A stretch of 36,092 bases of DNA. Origin: Actinomycetes bacterium. Its GTDB lineage: Bacteria > Actinomycetota > Actinomycetes > Nanopelagicales > Nanopelagicaceae. The notes beneath the pieces were generated by a model. The model worked only from the letters and a program-made list of their open reading frames with translations, was not told the origin of the DNA and did not search any database. The position numbers were made by a program, and so were the translations under genes. Shown here piece after piece: positions 16,338-26,547 of the stretch. The stretch lies in assembly GCA_919902125.1 (NCBI GenBank), contig CAKKQM010000083.1:1-36092 (forward strand), written 5' to 3'. Every line of letters begins with the position of its first letter. The stretch's first letter is position 1.

Positions 16338-16369
16338 TGTTCTCTCCCTCAACCCTATGAGATACGTTA

Positions 16370-17117
<748 letters not shown>

Positions 17118-17129
17118 TTAGCCACCCCG

Positions 17130-18404
17130 CTAGCCGAGAACTTTGGCAAACTTCGATTCATCCTTAAATGGACCGACAAGTGCAAGAGTAGGTCTTTGGA
17201 GCAATATCTCGCCAGCGACTTTACGTACCGCCTCGGGAGTCACGTCTGAGATCTCCTTGAGGATCTCATCAAAACCCATGATCTCGCCGTAGACGATCTC
17301 GCTCTTGCCAATACGGCTCATTCGAGATCCTGAATCTTCCTGACTTAAGACAAGAGAGCCTTTCACGGCGCCCTTTGCGCGGGCAATTTCTTCATGCGAC
17401 ATTCCGTTTTCAGCAACGTCATTAAGGACTTCCCGGATGATCTTGACAACTTCAATGGCCTTGGATGGATGAGAGCCGGCGTAAAAACCCAAGATCCCAG
17501 AGCCTGCAAACTGTTGGGCGTAAGAATAGACCGAATATGCCAGGCCGCGCTTCTCACGAATTTCTTGGAAGAGGCGCGATGACATTCCACCGCCTAGGGC
17601 TGCCGCAAGAACACCCAACGTAAAACGGCGATCATCATTGCGATCCACGCCTGCCATGCCATAAAACATATGCGCTTGCTCGGTCTTGCGATGGATCAAT
17701 CCAACCGATTGTTGTGCGCGTACTTTGACAGGGGTATTTGGCCGCACTTGCGGCTTGCCGGTAACATCAAGGAAGCCATCGCGTGAAAGAGCTTTCTTCA
17801 CCATTGCGACAACTTTTTTATGTTCGATATTGCCAGCAACTGCGACAACGAGATCTTGTGGCAAGTAACGCTTCTTATAATAATTGAAGACGTTTTTGCG
17901 TGACATTTCGTTGATGGATTGAACTGTGCCAAGAATCGAGCGACCCAAGTGAGTATCGCCATAATAGGACTGCGCAAAAAGATCGTGCACGAGATCACTG
18001 GGGTCGTCATCGCGCATTGCGATCTCTTCCAGAATAACTTTGCGTTCGGCATCAACATCAGATGCCGTCACAAGCGATGAAGTAATCAGATCAGAGATGA
18101 CATCTACAGCCATCGGTAAATCAGTATCAATCACGCGTGCGTAGAAGCAGGTGTACTCCTGACTGGTAAAAGCATTCATCTCTCCACCAACAGATTCAAT
18201 GGAGGATGAAATCTCTAACGCAGTCCGAGTCTTGGTGCCTTTGAAAAGTAAATGCTCCAGAAAATGAGAAGCCCCAGCGACTGCCGGAGTTTCATCACGT
18301 GAACCAACATTGACCCAGATTCCTATTGCGGCGCTACGTACCGAGGAAACTTCCTCTGTGACGATACGCAGGCCACTAGGTAGAACTGTGCGTCGAACGC
18401 TCAC
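17130..18404 (-). CDS. M16 family zinc peptidase (processing-peptidase-like)
   Basis: This 424-residue protein is an inverzincin metalloprotease. It has the HxxEH zinc motif HFLEH (47-51) with the downstream glutamate in the VILEEIAMRDDDP helix (about residues 123-135). Two M16 domains follow, the second with GGGMSSRLFQEIREKRGLAYSVYSY, the usual R/Y substrate-binding signature. Its position between pnp and dapB is conserved in actinobacteria, where it is often annotated as a pitrilysin-like or PepR peptidase. The natural substrate is not established. It follows pnp by 15 nt in the same operon. Confidence 0.92.
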   Translation of the reverse strand: MSVRRTVLPSGLRIVTEEVSSVRSAAIGIWVNVGSRDETPAVAGASHFLEHLLFKGTKTRTALEISSSIESVGGEMNAFTSQEYTCFYARVIDTDLPMAVDVISDLITSSLVTASDVDAERKVILEEIAMRDDDPSDLVHDLFAQSYYGDTHLGRSILGTVQSINEMSRKNVFNYYKKRYLPQDLVVAVAGNIEHKKVVAMVKKALSRDGFLDVTGKPQVRPNTPVKVRAQQSVGLIHRKTEQAHMFYGMAGVDRNDDRRFTLGVLAAALGGGMSSRLFQEIREKRGLAYSVYSYAQQFAGSGILGFYAGSHPSKAIEVVKIIREVLNDVAENGMSHEEIARAKGAVKGSLVLSQEDSGSRMSRIGKSEIVYGEIMGFDEILKEISDVTPEAVRKVAGEILLQRPTLALVGPFKDESKFAKVLG

Positions 18405-18419
18405 TATTTATTCGGCTGA

Positions 18420-20618
18420 TTATTCAGCTGATAAGGCTGAGTCTTCGAGGACAGGAATAAGCGACAACTTGCCTTTGGGATCAATCTCGCCGATCTCAAC
18501 TTGAATCTTGTCGCCAACCTTCATTACCTCTTCGAGGTTATCGATGCGCTTGCCGCCGTGCATCTTCCGTATCTGCGAGACGTGGAGCAAGCCATCTTTT
18601 CCTGGAAGCAATGAGATAAACGCGCCAAATGCAGCAAGCTTTACAACGGTACCGAGGTAGCGCTCTCCCACTTCTGGCATCTGTGGATTGGCAATAGCGT
18701 TGATCTGGGCGCGAGCGGCTTCCGCCTTCGGGCCATCAGTTGCCCCAATATAGATCGTGCCGTCATCTTCAATGGAGATCTCAGCACCAGTTTCATCTTG
18801 AATCTGGTTGATGATCTTGCCCTTAGGCCCGATCACTGCACCGATCTGATCCACTGGGATTTTGATCGAAATGATGCGAGGAGCAAATGGGCTCATCTCA
18901 TCTGGAGTATCAATGGCTTCTGCCATAACATCCAGAATTGCTAAGCGAGCTTCCTTTGCCTGATGCAGTGCGCCAGCAAGAACTGATGCAGGAATTCCAT
19001 CGAGTTTGGTGTCGAGTTGAAGTGCTGTAACAAATTCGCGGGTACCAGCAACTTTGAAATCCATATCGCCGAATGCATCTTCAGCTCCAAGGATGTCAGT
19101 TAGTGCTACGTACTCAACCTTGCCATCAACATTATCTGAAATCAGACCCATAGCAATACCTGCAACAGGTGCGCGAAGTGGCACACCAGCGTTGAGAAGT
19201 GCCAAGGTTGAAGCACAGACTGAACCCATGGATGTTGACCCATTGGAACCGAGTGCTTCAGATACCTGACGAATTGCGTAAGGAAATTCTGCGCGACTTG
19301 GAAGAACTGGCAGGAGTGCGCGTTCTGCAAGTGCACCATGACCAATTTCGCGGCGCTTAGGAGTACCTACGCGACCGGTCTCACCAGTTGAATATGGTGG
19401 GAAGTTGTAATTGTGCATATAACGCTTATGGTTTTCCGGGTTCAAAGTATCGAGTTGCTGCTCCATCTTGAGCATGTTCAAGGTGGTGATACCAAGGATC
19501 TGGGTCTCTCCACGCTCGAAGATTGCTGAACCATGCACGCGAGGAACAACTTCGACCTCAGCAGACAATGGGCGGATATCGCGAAGACCACGACCATCCA
19601 TACGGATCTTCTCGCGCAATACGCGCTGACGGACCAATGTCTTGGTCAATGAACGGAATGCTGCTGGAATTTCCTTCTCACGACCTTCAAATTGCGTTGC
19701 AAGAGTTTCTTTAACTGATGCATTTAAGCGATTAGTCTCAGTTTCGCGATCTTGCTTACCAGTAATGGTCAGCGCCTTGGCAAGATCTGTGCTTACGGCT
19801 GCAGAGACTGCATCCAAAACATCAGTCTGGTAATCCAAGAAGATTGGAAATTCAGCAGTTGGCTTTGCGGCCAACTTGGCAACAGCCATTTGCGCTTCGC
19901 AGAGTGCGCGGATAAATGGCTTGGAGGCCTCAAGGCCTTGAGCCACAACCTCCTCTGTAGGAGTTGGTGCTCCACCCTTAATCAATTCAATGGTGTGGAC
20001 GGTAGCTTCTGCTTCGACCATCATGATTGCAACGTCATCGCCAGCGATACGTCCTGCAACCACCATGTCGAAGACTGCATTTTCAAGTTGTGAGTGGTTA
20101 GGGAACGCAACCCACTGGCCAGAGATCAAGGCGACGCGGACGCCACCGATTGGACCAGAGAATGGCAATCCAGCTAACTGCGTTGACATAGATGCCGCGT
20201 TGATTGCAACAACGTCATACATGTGGTCTGGGTTTAAGGCCATGACGGTTACAACAACCTGAACTTCATTACGCAGACCCTTAACGAAGGATGGACGCAA
20301 TGGGCGATCGATCAGACGGCAGGTAAGAATCGCATCCTCTGATGGACGACCTTCGCGACGGAAGAACGATCCTGGAATGCGACCAATTGCGTACATACGC
20401 TCTTCAACATCCACGGTGAGTGGAAAGAAGTCGAATTGATCTTTTGGTTGCTTGGAAACTGTTGTAGCGGACAAGAGCATGGTCTCATCGTCAAGATAAA
20501 CGACGGTACTTCCACCTGCTTGGCGCGCTAAGCGACCTGTTTCAAAACGTATTTCTCTTTTTCCGAATTTGCCGTTATCAATTTTTGCAACGGCGGACGA
20601 AATTCCTTGACCCTCCAT
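18420..20618 (-). CDS. pnp: Polyribonucleotide nucleotidyltransferase (PNPase)
   Basis: PNPase degrades RNA from the 3' end by phosphorolysis and can add tails. The 732-residue protein has two RNase PH-like domains (catalytic second core with [29 protein letters not shown] and [17 protein letters not shown]), a KH domain ([20 protein letters not shown], about residues 600-640) and a C-terminal S1 domain ([26 protein letters not shown]). The ATG at 20618 has an AGGAG site. It follows rpsO, a very widely conserved pair, and its intergenic leader can fold into a long-range stem (20635-20735), suggesting autoregulation as known for other pnp messages. Confidence 0.96.
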   Translation of the reverse strand: MEGQGISSAVAKIDNGKFGKREIRFETGRLARQAGGSTVVYLDDETMLLSATTVSKQPKDQFDFFPLTVDVEERMYAIGRIPGSFFRREGRPSEDAILTCRLIDRPLRPSFVKGLRNEVQVVVTVMALNPDHMYDVVAINAASMSTQLAGLPFSGPIGGVRVALISGQWVAFPNHSQLENAVFDMVVAGRIAGDDVAIMMVEAEATVHTIELIKGGAPTPTEEVVAQGLEASKPFIRALCEAQMAVAKLAAKPTAEFPIFLDYQTDVLDAVSAAVSTDLAKALTITGKQDRETETNRLNASVKETLATQFEGREKEIPAAFRSLTKTLVRQRVLREKIRMDGRGLRDIRPLSAEVEVVPRVHGSAIFERGETQILGITTLNMLKMEQQLDTLNPENHKRYMHNYNFPPYSTGETGRVGTPKRREIGHGALAERALLPVLPSRAEFPYAIRQVSEALGSNGSTSMGSVCASTLALLNAGVPLRAPVAGIAMGLISDNVDGKVEYVALTDILGAEDAFGDMDFKVAGTREFVTALQLDTKLDGIPASVLAGALHQAKEARLAILDVMAEAIDTPDEMSPFAPRIISIKIPVDQIGAVIGPKGKIINQIQDETGAEISIEDDGTIYIGATDGPKAEAARAQINAIANPQMPEVGERYLGTVVKLAAFGAFISLLPGKDGLLHVSQIRKMHGGKRIDNLEEVMKVGDKIQVEIGEIDPKGKLSLIPVLEDSALSAE

Positions 20619-20634
20619 GGGTCACTCCTGTTCT

Positions 20635-20735
20635 CGATCAACCCGAAGGAGTTAATGAATCTTCGATCGAAGTCCACGGATATCTATTAGTAGTTCCGTA
20701 AACCACTACCGAGGACCATTGCTCCCGGTTGATCG
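20635..20735 (-). promoter_or_regulatory. Structured rpsO-pnp intergenic RNA leader
   Basis: On the minus strand CGATCAACC (20727-20735), just after the rpsO stop, pairs perfectly over 9 bp with GGTTGATCG (20635-20643), close to the pnp ribosome site. Inside lie a 5-bp hairpin (GTAGT/ACTAC) and the 12-nt palindrome CTTCGATCGAAG (20661-20672). This is a good candidate for a nuclease-controlled or PNPase-controlled leader; function is inferred. Confidence 0.45.
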
Positions 20736-20741
20736 GTGTAA

Positions 20742-21011
20742 TTAGCGGCGAATACCGAGTTTTTCGATAATCGCTCTGTAACGTTCGATGTTTGTCTTTG
20801 CGAGGTACTGAAGAATTCGGCGACGCTGACCTACTAAAAGAAGCAGACCACGACGGTTGTGGTGATCATGCTTGTTGGTCTTCAAATGTTCTGTGATTTC
20901 TTCAATACGCTTGGAGAGCAGAGCGACCTGAGTTTCAGGGCTTCCCGTGTCAGTAGGTGAGCTACCGTACTTTGCGATGATTTCTTTCTTTACTTCTGAG
21001 GTTAGTGCCAT
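20742..21011 (-). CDS. rpsO: 30S ribosomal protein S15
   Basis: S15 binds 16S rRNA at the central domain three-way junction and nucleates platform assembly. The 89-residue protein has the normal length and the conserved run [20 protein letters not shown] followed by [29 protein letters not shown], which contains the rRNA-contacting His/Arg residues. The ATG at 21011 has AAGGAG about 10 nt upstream. A 73-nt leader from an extended -10 promoter (21091) may carry an autoregulatory S15-binding element. Confidence 0.97.
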   Translation of the reverse strand: MALTSEVKKEIIAKYGSSPTDTGSPETQVALLSKRIEEITEHLKTNKHDHHNRRGLLLLVGQRRRILQYLAKTNIERYRAIIEKLGIRR

Positions 21012-21043
21012 TTCTTGGTACTCCTTCTACTGTTCACGAGGGC

Positions 21044-21063
21044 TTCCGGTGTGCCTCACGGAA
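21044..21063 (-). promoter_or_regulatory. Candidate S15 autoregulatory hairpin in the rpsO leader
   Basis: In the rpsO leader UUCCGUG pairs with CACCGGAA across an AGGCA loop, giving seven pairs with one bulged C. S15 leaders that bind their own protein occur in many bacteria, but no published motif was matched here, so this is a suggestion. Confidence 0.3.
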
Positions 21064-21090
21064 ACTCGCTTTCTCGTATGGACGGGGCAA

Positions 21091-21099
21091 AGGCTACCA
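21091..21099 (-). promoter_or_regulatory. Extended -10 promoter of rpsO
   Basis: TGGTAGCCT on the minus strand is an extended -10 (TGn plus TAnnnT) about 80 nt before the rpsO ATG. Its predicted start gives a leader containing the hairpin at 21044-21063 and the AAGGAG ribosome site. Confidence 0.4.
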
Positions 21100-21128
21100 G
21101 CGCACGCACGCTTGAGAGAAATCGAGCC

Positions 21129-22046
21129 TTACTGAGTCAATTTACGCGCTTGATCGCAGTCATTTTTCATCTGATCTAGCAATGAATCTAAGCCGTCAAA
21201 TTTCAAGGTATCGCGCAATCTCCAACCAAAATCAATCTTCGCATTGCGATCATAAAGATTGAGGTCGCTTTGATCGAGTGCATAAGCCTCCACTTGCCGT
21301 GATCGCTCCCCCGCAAATGTTGGATTCGTGCCAATCGATATTGCTGCCGGCCAACGCTGCGCATCGACTTCCAGCCACCCTGCATAGACGCCATCTCTGG
21401 GAATTGTATTGGCCGTAACCGAATAACCAAGATTTGCTGTGGGGTAGCCAATCTCTCGTCCACGTTTTTCACCATGAACAACCACACCCTCAACCCGATG
21501 TGGCCGCGACAATAATTTCTCCGCCGTTTCGACATCGCCTTGAACAACTGCTGTGCGGATGCGTGTTGAGGAAACAACTGCGCCATCCATTTCTTCCAGA
21601 GGTACCTCTTCGGCTACAAAGTTGTTTTTTAAGCCCGCCGCAATAAGGTCATCCACCCGCCCGGCAGCTCTGTGACCATAAGTAAAGTTTTCGCCAACAA
21701 CAACACCTGAAATCTGCAATCTCTTAAGAAGCACTTCTGCAATAAAATCTTCGGGCGATTTGGCTGCAAACTCGCGATCGAATTCGCAGATAACAACAGC
21801 ATCAACGCCATAACTCTTAAGCAATTCAACCCGTCGCTCCAGTGATAACAGCATGGTCGGAACTTTATTAGGCGCAAAAACTTGCGCGGGATGTGGATCA
21901 AAAGTCAGCGCCAGCACTCCACGACCATTGCTGACTTCTTTGGCTCTTGTCAGAATCGCTTGATGTCCTAGGTGTACTCCATCAAAAATTCCGATAGCAA
22001 CGGTCGCTCCTGCAATTTGTTCATCACGCCATTGCAGTCGATTCAT
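21129..22046 (-). CDS. ribF: Bifunctional riboflavin kinase / FAD synthetase
   Basis: RibF phosphorylates riboflavin to FMN and adenylates it to FAD. The 305-residue protein has an N-terminal nucleotidyltransferase domain with GIFDGVHLGHQ (19-29) and the ISSTRIR-type motif (VVSSTRIRTAVVQGDVE, about residues 157-173). A C-terminal flavokinase domain follows, with GYPTANLGYS and DGVYAGWL. The ATG at 22046 lies 6 nt after GATAAT, so a leaderless transcript is possible. It lies 18 nt downstream of truB. The truB-ribF-rpsO order is common across bacteria. Confidence 0.95.
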   Translation of the reverse strand: MNRLQWRDEQIAGATVAIGIFDGVHLGHQAILTRAKEVSNGRGVLALTFDPHPAQVFAPNKVPTMLLSLERRVELLKSYGVDAVVICEFDREFAAKSPEDFIAEVLLKRLQISGVVVGENFTYGHRAAGRVDDLIAAGLKNNFVAEEVPLEEMDGAVVSSTRIRTAVVQGDVETAEKLLSRPHRVEGVVVHGEKRGREIGYPTANLGYSVTANTIPRDGVYAGWLEVDAQRWPAAISIGTNPTFAGERSRQVEAYALDQSDLNLYDRNAKIDFGWRLRDTLKFDGLDSLLDQMKNDCDQARKLTQ

Positions 22047-22052
22047 TCGGTC

Positions 22053-22058
22053 ATTATC
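22053..22058 (-). promoter_or_regulatory. -10 element of a possible leaderless ribF promoter
   Basis: GATAAT ends 6 nt before the ribF ATG in the 18-nt gap after truB. No ribosome site is visible, so either a leaderless message or readthrough from truB would express ribF. Confidence 0.4.
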
Positions 22059-22064
22059 GCATTC

Positions 22065-22958
22065 TTATGACTGTGCCGCGAAAACGGTGATAGGACGAGC
22101 GGCGCCATCGCGATTAGACAGAAGCGCCACAAGCTGGCCTTGGGCCATTGCTGCCATTATCGCCTCCGAAGTCCCCAACGTTAGCGAGCGACCAAAGGAG
22201 ATTTCATGGGCCTCATCGCTAGAAAGTTCGCGAATAGGGAAGATTGCTGCAGCAACTTCCGCAACCGTCAATGCCTCAAACTCGTTGGCTTTAAGTTTTT
22301 CAATTGTCACTGCCCGAGTTAGGTCAAAACTTGCAACTCGGGTGCGACGCAGTGCGTTGAGGTGGCCACCGACATCCAGGGCAACTCCGCAATCACGGGC
22401 AATGGCGCGAATATATGTTCCGGCCGAACAAGTCACTTCAATATCAATCTCAATCATTCGTTCGCTACGGCGAATAGCCTTGATATCCAATTGCGAGATT
22501 GTTACTTCCCTGGCAGGGAGTTGCACATCTTCGCCCGCACGCACTCGTGCATATGCACGCTCGCCATCAACTTTAATCGCGGATACAGAACTGGGGCGCT
22601 GCATAATCTTTCCGCACATTTTCGCAAGTTCTTCCCTAATGGCCTGATCCGTAATCGCGGCAATCTCTATCGGCGATGCAGTCGTTTCTATTGCACCTTC
22701 CACATCATCAGTGACCGTACTTGCACCCAGAACAATCGTTGCTGCGTAAGACTTATCGCCATCGGTGATGTACTGCAATAAACGAGTCCCTCCGCCAAAT
22801 CCCAGAACCAGAACGCCCGTTGCCATGGGATCGAGAGTTCCTGCATGACCCACTTTGCGTGTGCCAAATGCACGTCGTGCAATCGCCACAACATCGTGAC
22901 TTGTCATTCCTGCAGATTTATCAATGACGAGAAAACCGTCAGTGCTCAAGCTTTTCAT
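22065..22958 (-). CDS. truB: tRNA pseudouridine(55) synthase
   Basis: TruB makes pseudouridine 55 in the T-loop of tRNAs. The 297-residue protein starts with [18 protein letters not shown] and has the catalytic Asp43 in [14 protein letters not shown], then [10 protein letters not shown] and [13 protein letters not shown] later. The ORF track extends to 23018, but the extra 20 residues lie inside rbfA and are not family-like. The ATG at 22958 overlaps rbfA by 20 nt; a TTG at 22949 with AGGA 8 nt upstream is an alternative start. The C-terminal PUA-like region is short, as usual for TruB outside enterobacteria. Confidence 0.93.
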   Translation of the reverse strand: MKSLSTDGFLVIDKSAGMTSHDVVAIARRAFGTRKVGHAGTLDPMATGVLVLGFGGGTRLLQYITDGDKSYAATIVLGASTVTDDVEGAIETTASPIEIAAITDQAIREELAKMCGKIMQRPSSVSAIKVDGERAYARVRAGEDVQLPAREVTISQLDIKAIRRSERMIEIDIEVTCSAGTYIRAIARDCGVALDVGGHLNALRRTRVASFDLTRAVTIEKLKANEFEALTVAEVAAAIFPIRELSSDEAHEISFGRSLTLGTSEAIMAAMAQGQLVALLSNRDGAARPITVFAAQS

Positions 22959-23385
22959 CCTGAATTTCGTGCGGAGTCTTATACGGATCAGCTTCGCCTG
23001 CGTATTGCGCATTGGCACGAAGAGCGATCACTTCTGCATCGCGTTGATGCACGGTCTCCAGCAGTGATTCGAGGGCGAGCGCGCTTTCGGGCAGTCCATC
23101 AGGAAAGAATTGAATTGATGGAGTAATGCGCACACCTAAATCTTTACCTACGGCAGAACGGATAACGCCCTTTGCGCTTTCCAGCGCTGCCGCAGTTGCG
23201 GCGCGTTGGTCATCGTCACCGAGAACAGTGTAGAAAATCGATGCATGTTGCAGATCGCCAGTAACACGAGTATCAGTAATCGTGACAAACCCCAGGCGAG
23301 GATCTTTGATCTTCCCCTCAAGGAGTTGTGCCACAACTACTTTGATACGGTCGGCAACTTTCTGCGAACGATGCGATTGGCTCAT
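22939..23385 (-). CDS. rbfA: 30S ribosome-binding factor A
   Basis: RbfA is a KH-fold factor that assists late 30S subunit maturation and 16S rRNA 5'-end processing. The 148-residue protein has the conserved [36 protein letters not shown]-type start (about residues 10-46) and [23 protein letters not shown]-like core (about residues 92-115), with an acidic C-terminal tail. It lies 6 nt downstream of infB and overlaps truB, in the standard infB-rbfA-truB order. No ribosome site of note is seen, so coupling to infB is likely. Confidence 0.94.
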   Translation of the reverse strand: MSQSHRSQKVADRIKVVVAQLLEGKIKDPRLGFVTITDTRVTGDLQHASIFYTVLGDDDQRAATAAALESAKGVIRSAVGKDLGVRITPSIQFFPDGLPESALALESLLETVHQRDAEVIALRANAQYAGEADPYKTPHEIQDEKLEH

Positions 23386-23391
23386 GACTAG

Positions 23392-26067
23392 TTATGCCCG
23401 CTTCTTCTCGCGCATCTCAAATACCTGGACCGTGTCACCTATCTGAACATCCTTGAATGATCCAATGCCGATACCGCACTCGAATCCTTCACGAACTTCA
23501 GTGGCATCCTCCTTGAAGCGCTTAAGAGATTCAATGGTGAGGTTATCGACCACGAGTTCGCCCTTACGCAGCAAGCGAGCCTTGGCATTGCGTCGAATAA
23601 TTCCATCCAGAACGATGGAACCGGCGATATTGCCGATCTTGCTGGATTTGAAAATTTCGCGAATTTCGGCATTTCCAAGAATTACCTCTTCGAATTCTGG
23701 CTTGAGCAGACCCTTGAGCGCAAGCTCAATCTCTTCGATTGCTTGATAAATAACAGAGTAGAAGCGGACTTCCACACCCTCTCGATCAGCGAAGATTGCA
23801 GTCTGTGGCTCAGGCTTCACATTAAAGCCAATAACAACGGCAGTTGATGCAGAGGCAAGAGTGATATCGCTCTTGGTAATTGCGCCTACGCCACGATGGA
23901 TAACACGTAGATCAACTTCGGCGCCGACATCAAGTTGTAGCAAGGCATCTTCGAGGGCTTCCACTGAACCACTAACGTCACCCTTGAGGATGAGATTGAG
24001 TGTCGTGATCTTGGATTGCTCCATGAAGTCTTCGAGCGAAACCTTCTTGCGGGCCTTGGCAAGTTGTGCGTTCCGCTCTGCTGCCTGACGCTTTTCAGCA
24101 ATCTGACGTGCAGTGCGATCTTCATCGGCAACAAGGAACGTGTCTCCGGCACTTGGCACTGAGGTGAAACCAAGAACCTGCACTGGACGTGATGGACCAG
24201 CAGTAAGAACGTTTTCACCTTGTTCATCCAACATCGCACGAACGCGGCCGAAGGAGCCTCCGGCAACAATTGCGTCTCCCACTTTGAGCGTTCCACGCTG
24301 GATAAGAACGGTGGCAACTGGGCCGCGACCGCGATCCAGGTGCGCTTCAATTGCAACACCTCGCGCATCATCATCGGCAACTGCCTGAAGATCAATTACA
24401 GCATCTGCGGTAAGAAGAATGGAATCGATCAGTTCTTTGATTCCTTCACCTGTTTTTGCTGAAACATTTACGAAGATGGTCTCTCCGCCATACTCCTCAG
24501 CAACTAAGTTGTACTCAGTCAACTGCTGGCGGACTTTATCTGGGTTAGCACCCTCTTTATCAATCTTGTTTACGGCAACAACGATTGGAACATCAGCTGC
24601 TTGCGCGTGGTTGAGCGCTTCAATCGTCTGCGGCATCACGCCATCATCGGCCGCGACTACCAAAACTGCGATATCGGTGACCTTGGCACCACGAGCACGC
24701 ATGGCGGTAAATGCTTCGTGACCCGGAGTATCGATAAAGGTAATCGCGCGATCTACGCCATTGTGATTATGGTGAATCTGGTAAGCACCGATGTGCTGAG
24801 TAATTCCGCCGGCTTCGCTCTTGACAACCTCAGTCTTGCGAATCGCATCGAGCATACGTGTCTTACCGTGATCCACGTGGCCCATGACCGTGACAACTGG
24901 GGGGCGCGTTATGAGCATCGAAGAATCAAGGGTCGCTAATTCATTATCAAGGTCAATATCGAAGGTCTGCAAGAGTTCGCGATCTTCATCCTCGGGGCTA
25001 ACAATGTGGATGACATAACCCAATTCAGCGCCAAGCAGTGCGAAGGTATCTTCATCCACTGATTGTGTTGCTGTCACCATTTCACCTAAGTGGAATAGCG
25101 CTGCTACTAACGCCGCTGGATCTGCATTAATTTTGTCGGCGAAATCCGCAAGAGATGCACCACGTCGCATACGGATGGGAGTTTTTCCGTCTCCGTGCGG
25201 AACAACTGCGCCACCCAATTGTGGCGCTTGCATATTGTCGAATTCATCGCGCAACGCTTTTCTACTCTTTGGTTTTCTCTTGCTGCTCTTGCTGGCATTT
25301 TTACCAAATGCACCGCCAGTACTTCCGCGTTGTGGTCGCCCGGCGCCACCTGGACGCGCCGGAGCACCAGTTGCTCCACCTGTACTTGGTGTGCGATATG
25401 GACTTCCTGGTGCACCAGTTGTAGGAGCACCACTACGGGGTGGGAAATTTCCTTGTGGCGGACGTGGAGATGAAGGACGTGCAGCAAAACCTGGACGGAC
25501 AGAACCTGGACGCGGTCCTGACATTCCTGGACGCGGTCCGCCTGTTCTGGCTGGTCGCTGTGGCGGACGTGGCATAGATGTTCCACCAGAGAATGGATTA
25601 TTACCAGGACGCGGCGCTGCCGGGCGTGGCGTACCAAATGGATTATTACCAGGACGCGGCGCTGCAGGGCGTGGCATCGCCGGACGCGGTGTTGGCGCAG
25701 CATCGCCAGAGGGCGCAGTCGGTGTCACAGGGGCAATGGGTCTTGCTTCGGCAGCAACCTTCTGTGCGGTGGCTTGCTCCGCTAAATCTGGCGCAATCTC
25801 TGCGAGGAGTTCGGTAGCGGCTTCTGACGTAAGAGCGTTCTGCGCCGGCTTGGCAGCAACTTTTTTGGCAGCGGTTTTCTTCACTGGCTTTTTCTCTTCA
25901 ACCGGCTTTGCATTCGGGAAGAGTTCAAGCATCTTGCGCACGACTGGCGCTTCTACTGTTGATGATGCAGATCGGACGAATTCGCCCATCTCTTGGAGTT
26001 TTACAAGGACGACCTTGCTCTCCATACCGAGTTGTTTTGCTAACTCATGTACGCGGACCTTTGCCAC
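23392..26067 (-). CDS. infB: Translation initiation factor IF-2
   Basis: IF-2 is the GTPase that recruits initiator tRNA to the 30S subunit. The 891-residue protein has an N-terminal IF2_N helix domain (1-50) and a long Pro/Gly/Arg-rich disordered region (about 105-260). The G domain follows with GHVDHGKT (396-403), DTPGHEAF and NKID, and then domains II-IV. The start is GTG at 26067 with AGGAG about 5-6 nt upstream. The disordered region contains a 15-residue tandem repeat (see the repeat feature) and is the most variable part of the family. The gene heads infB-rbfA-truB and follows ylxR by 137 nt. Confidence 0.96.
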   Translation of the reverse strand: MAKVRVHELAKQLGMESKVVLVKLQEMGEFVRSASSTVEAPVVRKMLELFPNAKPVEEKKPVKKTAAKKVAAKPAQNALTSEAATELLAEIAPDLAEQATAQKVAAEARPIAPVTPTAPSGDAAPTPRPAMPRPAAPRPGNNPFGTPRPAAPRPGNNPFSGGTSMPRPPQRPARTGGPRPGMSGPRPGSVRPGFAARPSSPRPPQGNFPPRSGAPTTGAPGSPYRTPSTGGATGAPARPGGAGRPQRGSTGGAFGKNASKSSKRKPKSRKALRDEFDNMQAPQLGGAVVPHGDGKTPIRMRRGASLADFADKINADPAALVAALFHLGEMVTATQSVDEDTFALLGAELGYVIHIVSPEDEDRELLQTFDIDLDNELATLDSSMLITRPPVVTVMGHVDHGKTRMLDAIRKTEVVKSEAGGITQHIGAYQIHHNHNGVDRAITFIDTPGHEAFTAMRARGAKVTDIAVLVVAADDGVMPQTIEALNHAQAADVPIVVAVNKIDKEGANPDKVRQQLTEYNLVAEEYGGETIFVNVSAKTGEGIKELIDSILLTADAVIDLQAVADDDARGVAIEAHLDRGRGPVATVLIQRGTLKVGDAIVAGGSFGRVRAMLDEQGENVLTAGPSRPVQVLGFTSVPSAGDTFLVADEDRTARQIAEKRQAAERNAQLAKARKKVSLEDFMEQSKITTLNLILKGDVSGSVEALEDALLQLDVGAEVDLRVIHRGVGAITKSDITLASASTAVVIGFNVKPEPQTAIFADREGVEVRFYSVIYQAIEEIELALKGLLKPEFEEVILGNAEIREIFKSSKIGNIAGSIVLDGIIRRNAKARLLRKGELVVDNLTIESLKRFKEDATEVREGFECGIGIGSFKDVQIGDTVQVFEMREKKRA
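25592..25675. repeat. 45-bp tandem repeat inside infB
   Basis: Two 39-nt blocks starting AATGGATTATTACCAGGACG are repeated at a 45-bp period with a single visible mismatch. They encode two consecutive [13 protein letters not shown] units in the disordered N-terminal region of IF-2. The near identity points to recent slippage or strong conservation. Confidence 0.8.
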
Positions 26068-26204
26068 AGTTCTCCTGTCTTGGCCCGCGATTTCTAAAGA
26101 CGCGAGCCTTAGTTGCCTGACCTCATGATCGGTTCGAACTCATTTGAGTGTCATATCTTTCGCATCCATTTCGTCATTGCTAATTGGAAGTACGTTAGTA
26201 GGTA

Positions 26205-26474
26205 CTACTTTTGTGGATTCACACGTGCGATGTAATCGAGTAACTCGCTGCCATCAACGTTTTCGTTCCGTCGGAATGCCCAACGAAATGCCCCGCGTTC
26301 GACTGCTCGTACTGCACATTCACGGTGTACCCATGCGCCCCGACCTGGAGCGCTGCGATCAGGATCTGGAAGAACTCTTCCGTCAACACAGATCACGCGA
26401 AGTAGCGCCGCTGGATTTTCACGTTTTCGACAATCAATGCAACTCCGCACAGATATCCGATGCGAGGGGTTCAT
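26205..26474 (-). CDS. ylxR: YlxR family RNA-binding protein
   Basis: This 89-residue protein is a DUF448/YlxR domain. It begins RSCIDCRKRENPAALLRVI and ends with PGRGAWVHRECAVRAVERGAFRWAFRRN, the RGA-type RNA-binding signature of the family. YlxR proteins sit between nusA and infB in most bacteria and have been linked to RNA binding and, in Bacillus, to RNase P and gene regulation. The ORF-track extension to 26714 only shadows nusA; the ATG at 26474 gives the normal length. The 73-nt gap to nusA and 137-nt gap to infB are longer than elsewhere in this operon. Confidence 0.92.
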   Translation of the reverse strand: MNPSHRISVRSCIDCRKRENPAALLRVICVDGRVLPDPDRSAPGRGAWVHRECAVRAVERGAFRWAFRRNENVDGSELLDYIARVNPQK

Positions 26475-26547
26475 GGCAGCCGTCCGCTTAAATTCAACGG
26501 TGCCAACCTTACCTGCCCAGGGGTCGAAACCCCTAAAATACCGCTCG

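Noticed and set aside
25133-26128. Plus-strand 331-residue ORF opposite infB
   Set aside because: It is the antisense shadow of the Pro/Gly/Arg-rich part of IF-2; its composition is low-complexity and it matches no family.
26130-26150. GGTTCGAACTC resembling a tRNA T-loop in the ylxR-infB gap
   Set aside because: The flanking bases cannot form the T-stem on either strand, and no acceptor, D or anticodon arm can be placed. The ACTCATTTGAGT palindrome beside it is too short to call.
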